A stretch of DNA of 64,000 nt. Source: Lentinula raphanica. Its lineage: Eukaryota > Basidiomycota > Agaricomycetes > Agaricales > Omphalotaceae. The notes beneath the pieces are model-generated. The model was given only the letters and a program-made list of their open reading frames with translations. It made no database searches and was not told the DNA's origin. The stretch's first letter is position 1; the number at the start of each line of letters is the position of its first letter. The stretch covers positions 248,001-312,000 of the forward strand of contig JANVFP010000016.1 in the NCBI GenBank assembly GCA_027919835.1, in the 5' to 3' direction. Below, in pieces: positions 22,410 through 33,352 of this stretch. The translations under genes were made by a program, and so were the position numbers.

Positions 22410-22732
22410 GCTATGATAGACATGCCTACATCATTCTGCTCGCTTGTGATTCCAGTGGTGAAATTTGAGATCTTGAAGCACAAATGAGCCATTTAGCACA
22501 CGCAGGGCATTGCTCAGCTGAGGGCATGGGATGGAAAAGTTGGATTTCAAAAAGGTATGTACTAAGTTACAAATACAAGCTTCAGCAAGGGATTTCAGCA
22601 AGGGATTTCAGCGAGTTTTTTCAGCAGGTTCATCAAAATGGTCAGTCAAACGTTATTCCATCTCAGTGGGCCCAAAGACAAATTTCAGCAAGGTATTCAG
22701 CGGTGTTTTCATTGCCTACTTTGACTAACCCT

Positions 22733-23025
22733 GTTGACCACCTTAAGCATTGACATCTGCACCTTTTTCAACCATGTATTATAGTTTCTCAGTTTCCCCA
22801 TTGTGAAGCTGCTTGCAATGCATTGCCATATTGACCACCTTGAGCCTCCCTTTTCCACACCCATCTCCCCAAAATGCATATTTCTTATTTCTATAAATTA
22901 CCTCCCTCCCCTTCCTCACAACCACACCCTCAACTAATAAATCCCACAACTCCAGATGCTGTCTAAACTTCAACTCCAGCTCTTTTTCCAGCTCTCTCAG
23001 AAATACTTTGGAGATCTGGGATGGT
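22733..23025 (-). pseudogene. Ankyrin unit joined to NADAR fragment
   Basis: Bases 22736..22850 (-) continue the split ankyrin copy (GGQ..., GNALQAASQWGN, then stops). Immediately upstream on the same strand, about 22845..23020 encodes LELKFRQHLELWDLLVEG and YAFWGDGCGKG, the NADAR C-terminal half, here retaining the FWG segment lost at 12251..12468. The two fragments are fused out of frame. The sequence further upstream (to 23225) is open but unrecognised. Confidence 0.65.
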
Positions 23026-23224
23026 TTATAAGATAAAGACTCTGAAGAGCAGTAACACCAAATTTTACCTACCTTTGTGAATGAAATATCTCCTCCTACC
23101 TTGAGCTGCAATTTGTAGTAGGAGATATAGTTTATAGTGGTTTTATGGATGCACTTGCTACTGGAAAACTGCTGCATTGAGATTGTGGGGAAAAAAATTT
23201 GAAAGGCAGGCAGTTCCAGGCACA

Positions 23225-24024
23225 CACTGCGGGGATTGACCCATTGACTTGGTCCTGAAAGGCTAATTATATGAGGTTGTTAAGGACCCCCGGCAGCCCA
23301 CCAAAATCCCTGTTTGCGTTCAGGTAAAAATGGGGGGTTTCTTGAGACAAAGTCAGCGCCCAGTTTGGGTAAAAATGGCCCAAAAATTTTGAAATCTCCG
23401 CGCCTAAATTCGGGTAAAAATGAGGGCTTTGGAGTGCTCTGACTGTACGTTCATGTAAAAATGGTGCTAGGTCGAAGGTCCAATCCGTGCACCCTAGGTC
23501 CCAGGCGGAGCAATAGTAGTCACTATAACCTCTTCACAATATCAGTAATGTTCTAGATGACTTTTGTAGGAATATGAGCACATCTCATAGATATTGTGCT
23601 CCTATCCTCACTATATCATTGTTCGTGCTCATTTTTTGCAAATTTCTCTGTCTGGGACCAAAATTCAGGTAAAAATGGGGTCTCTTGCGACCCCTGGGTC
23701 AAATTCGGGTAAAAATGGCAATTTTGAGCTGATTTTTTGTTCGGGTAAAAATGACCATCCGAGGGCGCAAACATTTTGGTGGGCTGCCGGGGGTCCTGGT
23801 TGTTATGTACAAAAACATAGCAGCGGACATTATAAATGTTTGCCTCAAGGTAGCTCGAGGTTAGGTTGATTATATCAAAGGGAAATTCAGAATTTCTGCG
23901 CCCCCACCCAGGTTCACCGTAACTGCTGCGAGGAAAGTCAGAAAACCTATACAAAAAACGTGGACATCATTTTGGTAAGTTTTGTACTAAACCGCTGCAA
24001 GAAAATCGGCTGATCCCCGCAGTG
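23225..24024. mobile_element. MITE with CACTGCGGGG termini, interrupted by another MITE
   Basis: CACTGCGGGGATTGACC at 23225 is matched by the inverted GGCTGATCCCCGCAGTG ending at 24024. No clean target duplication is visible at the flanks (caggcaca versus atggcagt). Without the inserted 515-bp MITE and its 8-bp duplication it would be about 280 bp. Confidence 0.55.
23283..23797. mobile_element. 515-bp hAT-type MITE
   Basis: Perfect inverted termini AGGACCCCCGGCAGCCCACC on both ends are flanked by the perfect 8-bp duplication GGTTGTTA (23275..23282 and 23798..23805). The interior holds seven direct copies of a (t)tcgggtaaaaatg-like motif, near 23319, 23364, 23409, 23450, 23664, 23704 and 23750. 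There is no coding capacity. hAT assignment rests on the 8-bp duplication. Confidence 0.85.
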
Positions 24025-25059
24025 ATGGCAGTGTTGGACAGTCATTGATGACAAGTCAATGTCAAAGTCACAAAATGTGACTTTGACTCTGAGTTATCAA
24101 AAGTTCATCAATTGTCTTGACAAGTGGCTTTCAGTTACTAAAGTCAGCCAAGTACCGGTTGACCCAAGGGTTGACACAAGTTTCGCATCTTGTGACTGTA
24201 TGTGACACCTGCTGTCTCATTGCATTCCTTTTAGCGCTGTGTCAGAAACTTTTTGTCGCTTGTTTTTAACTGTCAGAAAGTCAGACGAGTTGGGACCATT
24301 TCTAGCATATGTTTTTAACATGTTTTTAACAAGAATGTTAATAACTGCCAGAAACTTGTTAAAAACAATAAATGACATGTCATAAAGTGTCAAAAACTAT
24401 AAAGAGGTTCCTCCTCCTCCATATCAATGATTTCCAGTGAGCAGATGAACATACAATGAAAGGATCATCAGCTAAGTCTTCCTCCACACTGCTGCCACTG
24501 ATGACACAAGTGGTGTTGTTGGGTCATATGGGTCTGGATCAGTGAACAGTGCATATAATGATATGCTGGTGTTGGCATTGAAATGAAAATTGTCTGTGCA
24601 AGATGCAACACAAATTTCAACCAATATTGGACCAATGGGCAACAACTGTCATGCAATGGACATGGAGTGAAGCCACTGATCTAACCTGACTTTCTGACAG
24701 TTTCTGACAGTCACTTTCAGAGGTCGGTGTCAGAAACGTTTTTAACAGTGTCAAAAACATGTCAAAAACTCAGGTGTTAATAACACACAACTTTCTGACA
24801 CAGCGCTAATTCCTTTTTGAGATTTTCCTACTCTGGCCGGGCACTGCCGCACATTCCCAGGGTGCCGCCAAAAGTCATTGTCATTGACTTTGAAAGACAA
24901 ATAGTGACTTGTCCATCACTGAGTGACAGCCTGCTTCGGCTCAGCATGTCAAAAGTGTGTAAATGTGAGATCTCCGACTCTTTAGAGGAGGGTTTTGTGG
25001 TGTTCAAATGTCGAAAATTCTGCAATTTTGCCCTTCTAGGAAATTTTATATTGCATTGT
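24025..25059. other. Unclassified repeat debris around the MITE
   Basis: Sequence on both sides of the 577-bp MITE (24025-24223 and 24817-24960) contains loosely inverted segments such as caagtcaatgtcaaagtcac and gtgacttgtccatcactg, suggesting an older element that was the target. No gene is seen. Confidence 0.35.
24232..24808. mobile_element. 577-bp hAT-type MITE
   Basis: Inverted termini TAGCGCTGTGTCAGAAA (left) and its exact complement (right) are flanked by the perfect 8-bp duplication ATTCCTTT (24224..24231 and 24809..24816). The arms contain several tttttaac and ctgtcagaaa motifs in both orientations. There is no ORF of interest. Confidence 0.85.
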
Positions 25060-25064
25060 GTAAT
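25060..25064. repeat. 5-bp target duplication GTAAT (left) of the copia element
   Basis: GTAAT lies directly before the 5' LTR and again directly after the 3' LTR (33348..33352), as expected for an LTR-retrotransposon integrase. Confidence 0.9.
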
Positions 25065-28000
25065 TGTCGAGCATAGGTCAGGATGGAGAGGGAGCCCCGA
25101 TCGGAGGACGAGGCGGTGGCCTCCCATATGGACGTTTTCTCCTTTTTACTTACCATGAAAATTTATACGTTTTAGATATACTTCCGCCTTGAGGGCGTTA
25201 TCGTTTCAGACTTTTCTTTACTTATTTATACGTACGCTGATCCGACATCACCCTCAGTCGTTTGCACTTGTTCGTGCTCATCTGAGGGTGAGTTCCTACG
25301 TTACGCTTTGTGTCCCCGAAGATACTGATTATCGATATATACAGAATACATACTTACAGTAGCAGCTGATACTGTAAAACTTTTGTAAAAAGTACCGATA
25401 AGTTATCGGGTACCTATTGCAAATAGTTGTGATAACCCGGAGGGGGTCCCGGAAATGGCCCCGGGGGGTGGTCATGCCTGTCACATATGGCTTATATTTA
25501 CTGTTTTGGGTAATTAATAATCATCCGGATATTAAATAAGCAGTACATTTTCAAAAAAACCCGAAAATTCATAAAAATTCATAAAAAACCTAAAATGGCC
25601 TGATTAGGTCAAATCAGGATATGTAAGCAAATGACCTCATATGATAAAAAATGATGTAGGGCCAATTTAGGTACTAAAAATAGCCCAAAAAATCACTAAA
25701 AATGCAAAAAATATTTAGGGATGGTATAGAGCCTATTGCAGGCCCAGGCACATCAAAATTACCAAAAAAGGTAAAAATTGATCATGATCTCATCTTGTAG
25801 CAAAAAATCTGAACAAAATCCTAAAAATAGTCAAAAAATTCAGGGGTGCCTTGTTGGCCCTGAAAATGCAAAATAAAAAAAAATACGCGACAAGTGTAAA
25901 AATTTTTATCACTCCAAATCATTCTAAATCTACTATACAGTCAGTATATATGATGTATATGCTATATTTAGCATCCTAAAAATAGAACTTGATCTCATCT
26001 GATAGCAAAAAATCTGAAAAAATCATTAAAAATACTCAAAAAATTCAGGGGTGCCTTATTGGCCCTGAAAATGCAAAATAAAAAAATTTACATGACACAA
26101 TTGAAAAACAACATCACTCCAAATCATACCAAATCCACTACACAGTCAGTATATATCATGTATATACTATTTTTAGCACCTCTAGTACCTTCAATCACTC
26201 AGTATAGCTTATATCACTCGAGAATCATATCAGACTGACAACATTCAGTAAATATAATGTACATGATATTTTTAGCACACCTAGTACCCTTAATGACTCA
26301 GAACAATTTATATTACTCAATATGTTCAGTACACTTAACACTTATCAAACCTCACACATGAAAACTCATAACAGTACTTATATGTATTATACTTAACACA
26401 GTTGACAATGAAAATACTCAAAACAGTATTATCAGTCACTATACTTAACACACTTAACAGTCAAAAAGTCGGAACAATGTTACTTTATATACATAACACA
26501 CTCATTGTTATACTATAACACACTTATAACAACGAGTTTTGGGCGCTTATGGGCGCTTATTTGGTGTTTTTGAGTCGAAATTCATTAATAGCACACTCAA
26601 TAATTTTTGTGTGGGCTCTATATTGTGTAAGGATGTTGTTTATATTATACTACACTTGATACAACTCGGAGAACTCAAGATTACAGCTTTTGGGACTGGC
26701 TATATTGTGATCTTTTGTGATATAACAGTGTTTTATGTAAATGTCAATGCATACACCCATGTTATGAAGTCAAACTGCTACTGGGTCATGAGAAGAGTCA
26801 TCCTACAACCTATTCTATGCTAACCCTATGTGATACAGCAAAGAGATCTGTAATGGGGGTCATTGAATATGACATCTATTGTTACATGTAAGTCTAGACA
26901 TCTATAGTGTACATGAAACATGTACATGTATATCACAGAGTCCAATAGTCATAGTGAGTATCTGAACCATGTCCAGACACTTCTAATAGACTGTAGGAGT
27001 GATTCCCTCATGAACCACCATCAGTATACTTGCATTACATGGACATATGCATTGACATTTACATAAAACACTGTTATATTTCAAAAGATCACAATATAGC
27101 CAGCCCCACAGGTTGAATTTTCGAGTTCTCTGAATTGTATCTAGAAGAATATGATATAGACAACATCCTGACACAGTATAGAGGCCAGACAAACATTATT
27201 GAGTGTGCTATAATGATTTTTGACTCAAACACACCAAATAAGCGCCCATAAGCGCCCAAAACTCGTTGTTATAAGTGTGTTATAGTATAACAATGAGTGT
27301 TATGTATATAAAGTAACATTGTTCCGACTTTTTGACTGTTAAGTGTGTTAAGTATAGTGACTGATAACACTGTTTTAAGTATTTTCATTGTCAACTGTGT
27401 TAAGTATAATACATATAAGTACTGTTATGAGTTTTAGTGTGTTAGGTGTGATAAGTGCTAAGTGTACTGAACATATTGAGTAATATAAATTGTTCTAAGT
27501 TATCAAGGGTACTAGGTGTGCTAAAAATATCATGTACAATATATTTACTCCCCAAATCATTCAGTTTGGTATGATTCTTGAGTGATATAAGTGATTGAGG
27601 GTACTAGGGGTGCTATAAATAGTATATACATGATATATACTGACTGTGTAGTGGATTTGGTATGATTTGGAGTGATGTTGTTTTTCAATTGTGTCGTGTA
27701 AATTTTTTTATTTTGCATTTTCAGGGCCAATAAGACACCCCTGAATTTTTTGAGTATTTTTAATGATTTTTCAGATTTTTTGCTATCAGATGAGATCAAG
27801 TTCTATTTTTAGCCCAATAAAGGTACTAGGATGCTAAATATAGCATATACATCATATATACTGACTGTATAGTAGATTTAGAATGATTTGGAGTGATAAA
27901 AATTTTTACACTTGTCGCGTATTTTTTTTTATTTTGCGTTTTCAGGGCCAACAAGGCACCCCTGAATTTTTGACTATTTTTAGGATTTTTTTCAGATTTT

Positions 28001-28537
28001 TTGCTACAAGATGAGATCATGATCAATTTTTCCTTTTTTGGTAATTTTGATGTGCCTGGGCCTGCAATAGGCTCTATACCATCCCTAAATATTTTTTGCA
28101 TTTTTAGTGATTTTTTGGGCTATTTTTAGTACCTAGATTGGCCCTACATCATTTTTTATCATATGAGGTCATTTGCTTACATATCCTGATCTGACCTAAT
28201 CAGGCCATTTTAGGTTTTTTATGAATTTTTATGAATTTTCGGGTTTTTTTGAAAATGTACTGCTTATTTAATATCTGGATGATTATTAATTACCCAAAAC
28301 AGTAAATATAAGCCATATGTGACAGGTGGTGACAGGCATGACCACCCCCCGGTGCCATTTCCGGGACCCCCTCCGGGTTATCACAACTATTTGCAATAGG
28401 TACCCGATAACTTATCAGTGTTTTTTACAAAAGCTTTACTGTATCCTGTGACAGTAGTTCAACAGGTAGCTACAATACGAGTCGTTTGCACTTGTTCGTG
28501 CTCATCTGAGGAATACATACTTACAGTAGTTCAACAG
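25065..28537 (+). repeat. 5' LTR of the copia element (about 377 bp, split)
   Basis: The first part (25065..25362) and the second part (28458..28537) together align to the 3' LTR. The gap is element B plus a 7-bp duplication. The LTR contains an internal duplication: the tract cagtcgtttgcacttgttcg and the tract acatacttacagtagttcaa each occur twice. Confidence 0.88.
25363..28450. mobile_element. Element B: 3.1-kb foldback element in the 5' LTR
   Basis: The left half is the inverted copy of the right half, with the centre near 26907. Termini are CAGCTGATACTGTAAAACTT on the left and CACAGGATACAGTAAAGCTT on the right (reverse complement). The flanking ACAGTAG is present on both sides (25356..25362, 28451..28457), a 7-bp duplication or an 8-bp one with one mismatch (t/g). 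It is homologous over its whole length to the core of element A (1208..4312) but in the opposite orientation. It has no transposase; the mirrored short ORFs in the arms are by-products of the palindrome. Confidence 0.85.
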
Positions 28538-28615
28538 GTTATGGGCCCCGCCCGCTGCTGAAATTACCAACGAACATAATCCTCGAATAACGGCCGATAT
28601 AAAATCCCTATCGTC

Positions 28616-31600
28616 ATGTCGAACAACGCCTCTATCCCTGCTCCAGTGCCGGAAGTCCCCGAAGACCAGAAATTTGACGGGGGCATCCGAATCGCCTGGA
28701 AGCCTATAGAACGGAAAATAAAAGTAGCTTTGCAAGCTCAAGGCCTGGATGGATACATCAATGGCACCGTAAAAAAACCAGAACCGAAAGAAGATACCGG
28801 TACGACCAAGACTCCCGACGCTACGCCTGTGTTCTCTGATCGTCCCTCTCTCCCTGAGTGGAAGTTCCGAAACAATTGAACGAAGGGTATCATTGAGTCG
28901 TTCGTTTCGGACCTTCCCTCGTTTGTACCCGAAGTGGACGAGCTTGATGCGCATAAGCTGTTTGACAAGCTGGTGAGCGAATTCGGGCAGAGGGACGATA
29001 TGCGAAAGACCCTCTCCATGAGGAGGTTGAGGAGTCATATCTACAGAGAAGAAGAAACCATCGATGCGTTCTTCAAGACGCTAAGAGACCTCCGAAAAGA
29101 GGCCATAGATATGGGAAACGACGTCCCAGACTCCGTCTTCAGGGAGATTGTGCTTGCGGCGTTTCCTACAGTCGCGTTCGATACTATCATGCAGAACATA
29201 AATGCGAATCCTACCATCTTCGCGACTTCGACGTCGGTCATGCAGCAGATTGCGTTCCAATACTCTAGATCCACCAATCGTCCAGATGCCGCTATCCCTG
29301 GGGATCGTCTTCCTCAGGCTAACTCTGTTTCTGTTCTCGCGTCCCGTCTCGAGTCTATCGAGAAGCAGATGTTGGCATCGGCGAACGCCGTCCGATCCCC
29401 TGAGAAGAAGTGTAGAAACTGTCAAAGGTCGGGTCACATTGCCGAGGACTGCTTTAGAAAGGGAGGAGGCAAGGAAGGTCAGTATCCTTCCTGGTGGAAA
29501 GGGAAAAGGGATACACACGGAACGTCGTCGCATAGTCCCGCCGCGAATGTCGCGTCGATCCCAGAGGTGGGGGAGCTTACCCAACATTATGGGTTAACGG
29601 CCTCGTACCCCGGGGAGAGTCCAGGCGATATCTTCGCTGATACAGGGGCATCCGATCACTTCTTTAGAAATCGCGACAACTTCATATCCTATACTCCTTG
29701 TACCAAGCTCGCTAAGTCCTCTGAGGCGACGACTCCCCTTCGCATCGTAGGTTTTGGAACCGTACGGAAAGTCCTCCAGGGGCCGAATGGGACAGTCACT
29801 CTTACCTTCGATAATGTGTTTCATTCCCCGGACGTGTCCTATAACTTGGTCTCAGTCTCCAGAATGGACAAGTTGGGATATCAGGTCCTGTTTGGGAACG
29901 GAGTCGCAAAGTTCTTCAGCCCGACTGGTGTACACTTTTTGACTGGTCATGGATCAAATGGCCTGTATCGTCTGACTGAGAAGGCAGAGTCTCCGAGTGG
30001 TATGGCCGTACGTTCACGATCTCTGAACCATCCTGTGGACTTGAAGACGTGGCACCGTGAACTGGGGCATATAGGGATGACTCGACTTCAGATGATGATC
30101 AAGAAGAACCTGGTGGATGGTCTGGTAGTCGTTGGCCCAGTTACCGAGGACCTCGAAGAATGCGACAGCTGCCACTTGGGAAAGGCTAAACGACGTCCGT
30201 TCGACGCTATAACGACTCGCGAGACACGTCTACTTGAGAGGGTTCACGTTGATCTCACAGGACCTATGCGAGTCAGAGCTGTGGGGGGGTACTACTATTC
30301 CATGCCCATTGTAGATGGCCATTCGGCGATGGGAAGGGACTTCTACTTGGCGAATAAAGAAGCTGATACGACCCTCACGGCGATGAAATCGTATAAGGCT
30401 AGGGCGGAGAATGAGACCGGTGAGAAGTTGTTGTACATCCGCATCGATGGAGGGAAGGAATTCGGGAGTGCGGCCTGGAAACAGTGGGCTGATGAGAATG
30501 GAATCATTTTGGAGGTTATCCCAGCTTACTCGTCTGCATCAAATGGTGTCGCTGAGCGTAAACACGGTGTCACCTTCGAGCGCGTCCGTACGATCATCCA
30601 CGACTCTGGACTACCGTTCTTCCTCTGGGCCTATGCGTGCGCATATATTGTGTACACTGATAACCTCGTCCCTGCAGCCCGAATCGAGTTCAGAATTCCT
30701 GCCGAAGTCTGGTACAAGCGTCAAATGGACGTCTCTCACCTACGTCCCTTCGGCGCGATGGCATGGGGTACAGCGGTGAACGACAAGTCCCCTGGAAAAC
30801 TTGATCTTCCCGGTTTCAAAGGCCGCCTCGTTGGATATGGTACCGGTCGTGGTACTTATCTGTTGTATACAGCATCAGGTCAGATCGTTCCTAGTAGGGA
30901 TGTGGATTTTGAGGAGTGTGTTATGCCGTTGCTACCACCAGTTGGGGAAGAGGGGAGAGGGAATGAAGAGGAGGCCTTTATCTTCCCAACCAGTGCTAGC
31001 AAAGACACCAACCCAGCCGATGTCAGTGGTGATGTCGAGGAAGCCATCGGTGTCGAGAAAGTAGTCGAGATGACAGATAACACAAAACCCGAAGACCTCG
31101 GCATCAACAAAGTAGCCGAATTCAAATCCCATGCCAAAATCAATCCTTCTCAGAGTCAGAATCCCATCTTACCTACACTTCGACGCTCGACGAGGCAGAA
31201 GACCCCATCGACTAGAGCCATTCAGACCACCGAATTCCGCTCTTGGGAAGAAGAAGCAAAGAAATCAGGAGAAGATTGGGCAGGGTCTAGGATCCCGAGG
31301 GCAAACCTAGCCTCTTTTGCGATGATCACAACATTTCTACCTGACGAAGTGGGAGCTGAATACAACCTCGCGTTGGCTGCTGTCGGTCTACCCCTTGTTC
31401 CAAAATCTTATGGGAAAGCAATGGAAGACCCGGAACGCTGGAACCCTGCAATCGAGAAGGAGAAGCTGAGGATGGAAGAGTTTGGCGTCTTCGGCCCTCT
31501 ACAGGATCCTCCTCAAGGAGCTACGATCTTGAATCCCCTCTGGGTTTTTGCCCACAAGGTCGACGGAATGGGGTGCATCGTCGACGAGAAGGCCCGACTT

Positions 31601-32965
31601 GTAGTGAACGGTGGAAAGCAGACAGAGGGTATCGATTACTATGAGACCTTCGCGGCCGTACTCCGTTTCGAGTCTCTTCGAATACTTATCGCGGTGTGGA
31701 TCACTCTCGGATACAACATTTGGCAGATCGATTTTGCTTCAGCTTACCTCAACGCGGATCTCAAAGAGGAGATGTACATTCGTCCACCGGAAGGCTTTGA
31801 GGGTAGGGGATCTGGCCAGGTGATGAGGCTCAGGAAATCACTCTATGGGACTATGCAGGCGGGGAGGAACTGGTGGAAAACTTTGGATCAGGCCTACGGC
31901 GATCTGGGCTACACACGCTCCCAAGCGGACCAGTGTGTGAGGAGTCGGGTATCGGCGTCAGGGGAGACCATCACTGGGACATACACCGACAACACACTCG
32001 GAGGGTCATCCTCGACTGAGGAGATGGAGAGGGCGAAGAAGGAGCTTGGAGAGAAGTTTCGGGCGAAGGATACCGACAGCGTCCAGTTTGCCTTAGGGAT
32101 GCAACTGGTACACAACCGGGAAGCTGGTACAGCTACCCTGTCCATGCCAGCGTATTGGGATCAAGTTCTCACAAGACACGGGCTGCAAGACCTCAAACCG
32201 AAATCGACTCCTCTCCCCACAGGTATCGTTCTCTCTATCGACCAAGGCCCGAAGAATGACGAGGACAGAGCCTTTATGCGGGACAAGCCCTACGCTGAGC
32301 TCCTTGGAGCCCTCCAGTTTGGTCAAGGATCTTGTCGACCTGATATCGCTTACTCAACGAATATTCTATCGCGGTTCCTCCAAAATCCCGGTCGAGCTCA
32401 CTGGAACGCCCTTATTCATCTTTGTCGATATATCATTGGGACGAAGGATCACGGAATCACCTATCGTCGCTCCGAGAGTGGGCTCGACCCGAAGACTTAT
32501 TGTGACGCCGATTATGCTACCTGTGTCGATACTAGACGCTCAACTACTGGGGTTGTTACTTTCCTCGCAGGTGGACCAGTCTTCTGGATGGCCAAACGTC
32601 AAGACGTAGTAGCATTGTCTACTACAGAGGCCGAATACATTGCGTACGGAAAAGGTGCCCAACAGGCGCGATGGGTACATAACTTCTTGACGGAGATCGG
32701 CCATCCCCCTTCGCTTCCATCGAACCTTTACGCTGACAACAGGGGAGCGATCGCCATCTCAGAGAATCCCAAATTCCATCAGCGGGTCAAGCATATCGAT
32801 ATTTGCTTCCACTATCTCAGAGACCTCGTCAAGAGGGGAGAAATCAAAATCCACTATGTGGAATCAGAGAACAATGCCGCCGACATTCTCACCAAGATCC
32901 TCGGTACCACTCTTCATCGTCGTCAAGTTGGTCTCTTGGGCCTCAGTCCCTCCAACCGGGTCTAG
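28616..32965 (+). pseudogene. Copia gag-pol polyprotein (one nonsense codon, mutated RT)
   Basis: One frame of 1449 codons is interrupted only by TGA at 28877..28879, probably a former Trp in FRNNWTKG. Order: gag (UBN2-like, to about 29390); zinc knuckle CRNCQRSGHIAEDC near 29410-29452; protease DTGAS near 29640; the H-H-C-C zinc finger (WHRELGH...CDSC) near 30051-30174; integrase core with VDLTGP, RIDGGKEF and GVAERKHG blocks; RT from LNPLWVFAHK; RNase H with CDADYA near 32500. In the RT active site the expected YTDDT reads YTDNT (AAC at 31991..31993), which should abolish polymerase activity. The stop and the active-site change make this copy non-autonomous. Confidence 0.88.
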
Positions 32966-32970
32966 GGGAG

Positions 32971-33347
32971 TGTCGAGCATAGGTCAGGATGGAGAGGGAG
33001 CCCCGATCGGAGGACGAGGCGGTGGCCTCCCATATGGACGTTTTCTCCTTTTTACTTACCATGAAAATTTATATGTTTTAGATATACTTCCGCCTTGAGG
33101 GCGTTATCGTTTCAGACTTTTCTTTACTTATTTATACGTACGCTGATCCGACATCACCCTCAGTCGTTTGCACTTGTTCGTGCTCGTCTGAGGGTGAGTT
33201 CCTACGTTACGCTTTGTGTCCCCGAAGATACTGATTATCGATATATACAGAATACATACTTACAGTAGTTCAACAGGTAGCTACAATACGAGTCGTTTGC
33301 ACTTGTTCGTGCTCGTCTGAGGAATACATACTTACAGTAGTTCAACA
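32971..33347 (+). repeat. 3' LTR of the copia element, 377 bp
   Basis: It begins TGTCGAGCATAGG and ends TTCAACA, and is nearly identical to the rejoined 5' LTR. It contains the same internal tandem duplication of the tcgtttgcacttgttcgtgc and acatacttacagtagttcaa tracts. Confidence 0.92.
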
Positions 33348-33352
33348 GTAAT

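Larger units (their letters stand above)
18294..22732. mobile_element. PIF/Harbinger DNA transposon, 4.4 kb, decayed
   Basis: The inverted termini are AGGGTCGGTCAAAGTGGG on the left and AGGGTTAGTCAAAGTAGG on the right (reverse complement), with a 3-bp target duplication (ATT/GTT). It carries the two genes expected of this superfamily: a transposase on the minus strand (about 20496..22409) and an accessory Myb/SANT-like protein on the plus strand (about 19140..20458). Both ends are rich in gctgaaa / tttcagc motifs (18309-18450 and 22575-22710), probable transposase-binding sites. It sits in an ankyrin pseudogene copy and contains a mariner-type MITE. Confidence 0.8.
25065..33347 (+). mobile_element. 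Ty1/copia LTR retrotransposon, full length, with element B in its 5' LTR
   Basis: It has TG...CA-bounded LTRs (5' at 25065..28537, interrupted; 3' at 32971..33347), a GTAAT target duplication, a probable primer-binding region right after the 5' LTR (ggttatgggcccc at 28538..28550), a single gag-pol frame (28616..32965) and a purine tract ggggag (32965..32970) before the 3' LTR. Domain order gag, protease, integrase, reverse transcriptase, RNase H defines the copia superfamily. Without the 3.1-kb insertion it is about 5.2 kb. The two LTRs differ at very few sites, so it is young, although its coding region already has inactivating changes. Confidence 0.92.

Noticed and set aside
23225..24024. 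Calling the CACTGCGGGG element a hAT element
   Set aside because: The terminus resembles hAT ends but no 8-bp flanking duplication is present, so only a generic MITE is claimed.
28877..28879. TGA in copia gag as programmed readthrough
   Set aside because: Most basidiomycete copia elements use one uninterrupted frame, the codon replaces a conserved Trp position, and the RT is mutated too. A simple nonsense mutation is the better explanation.
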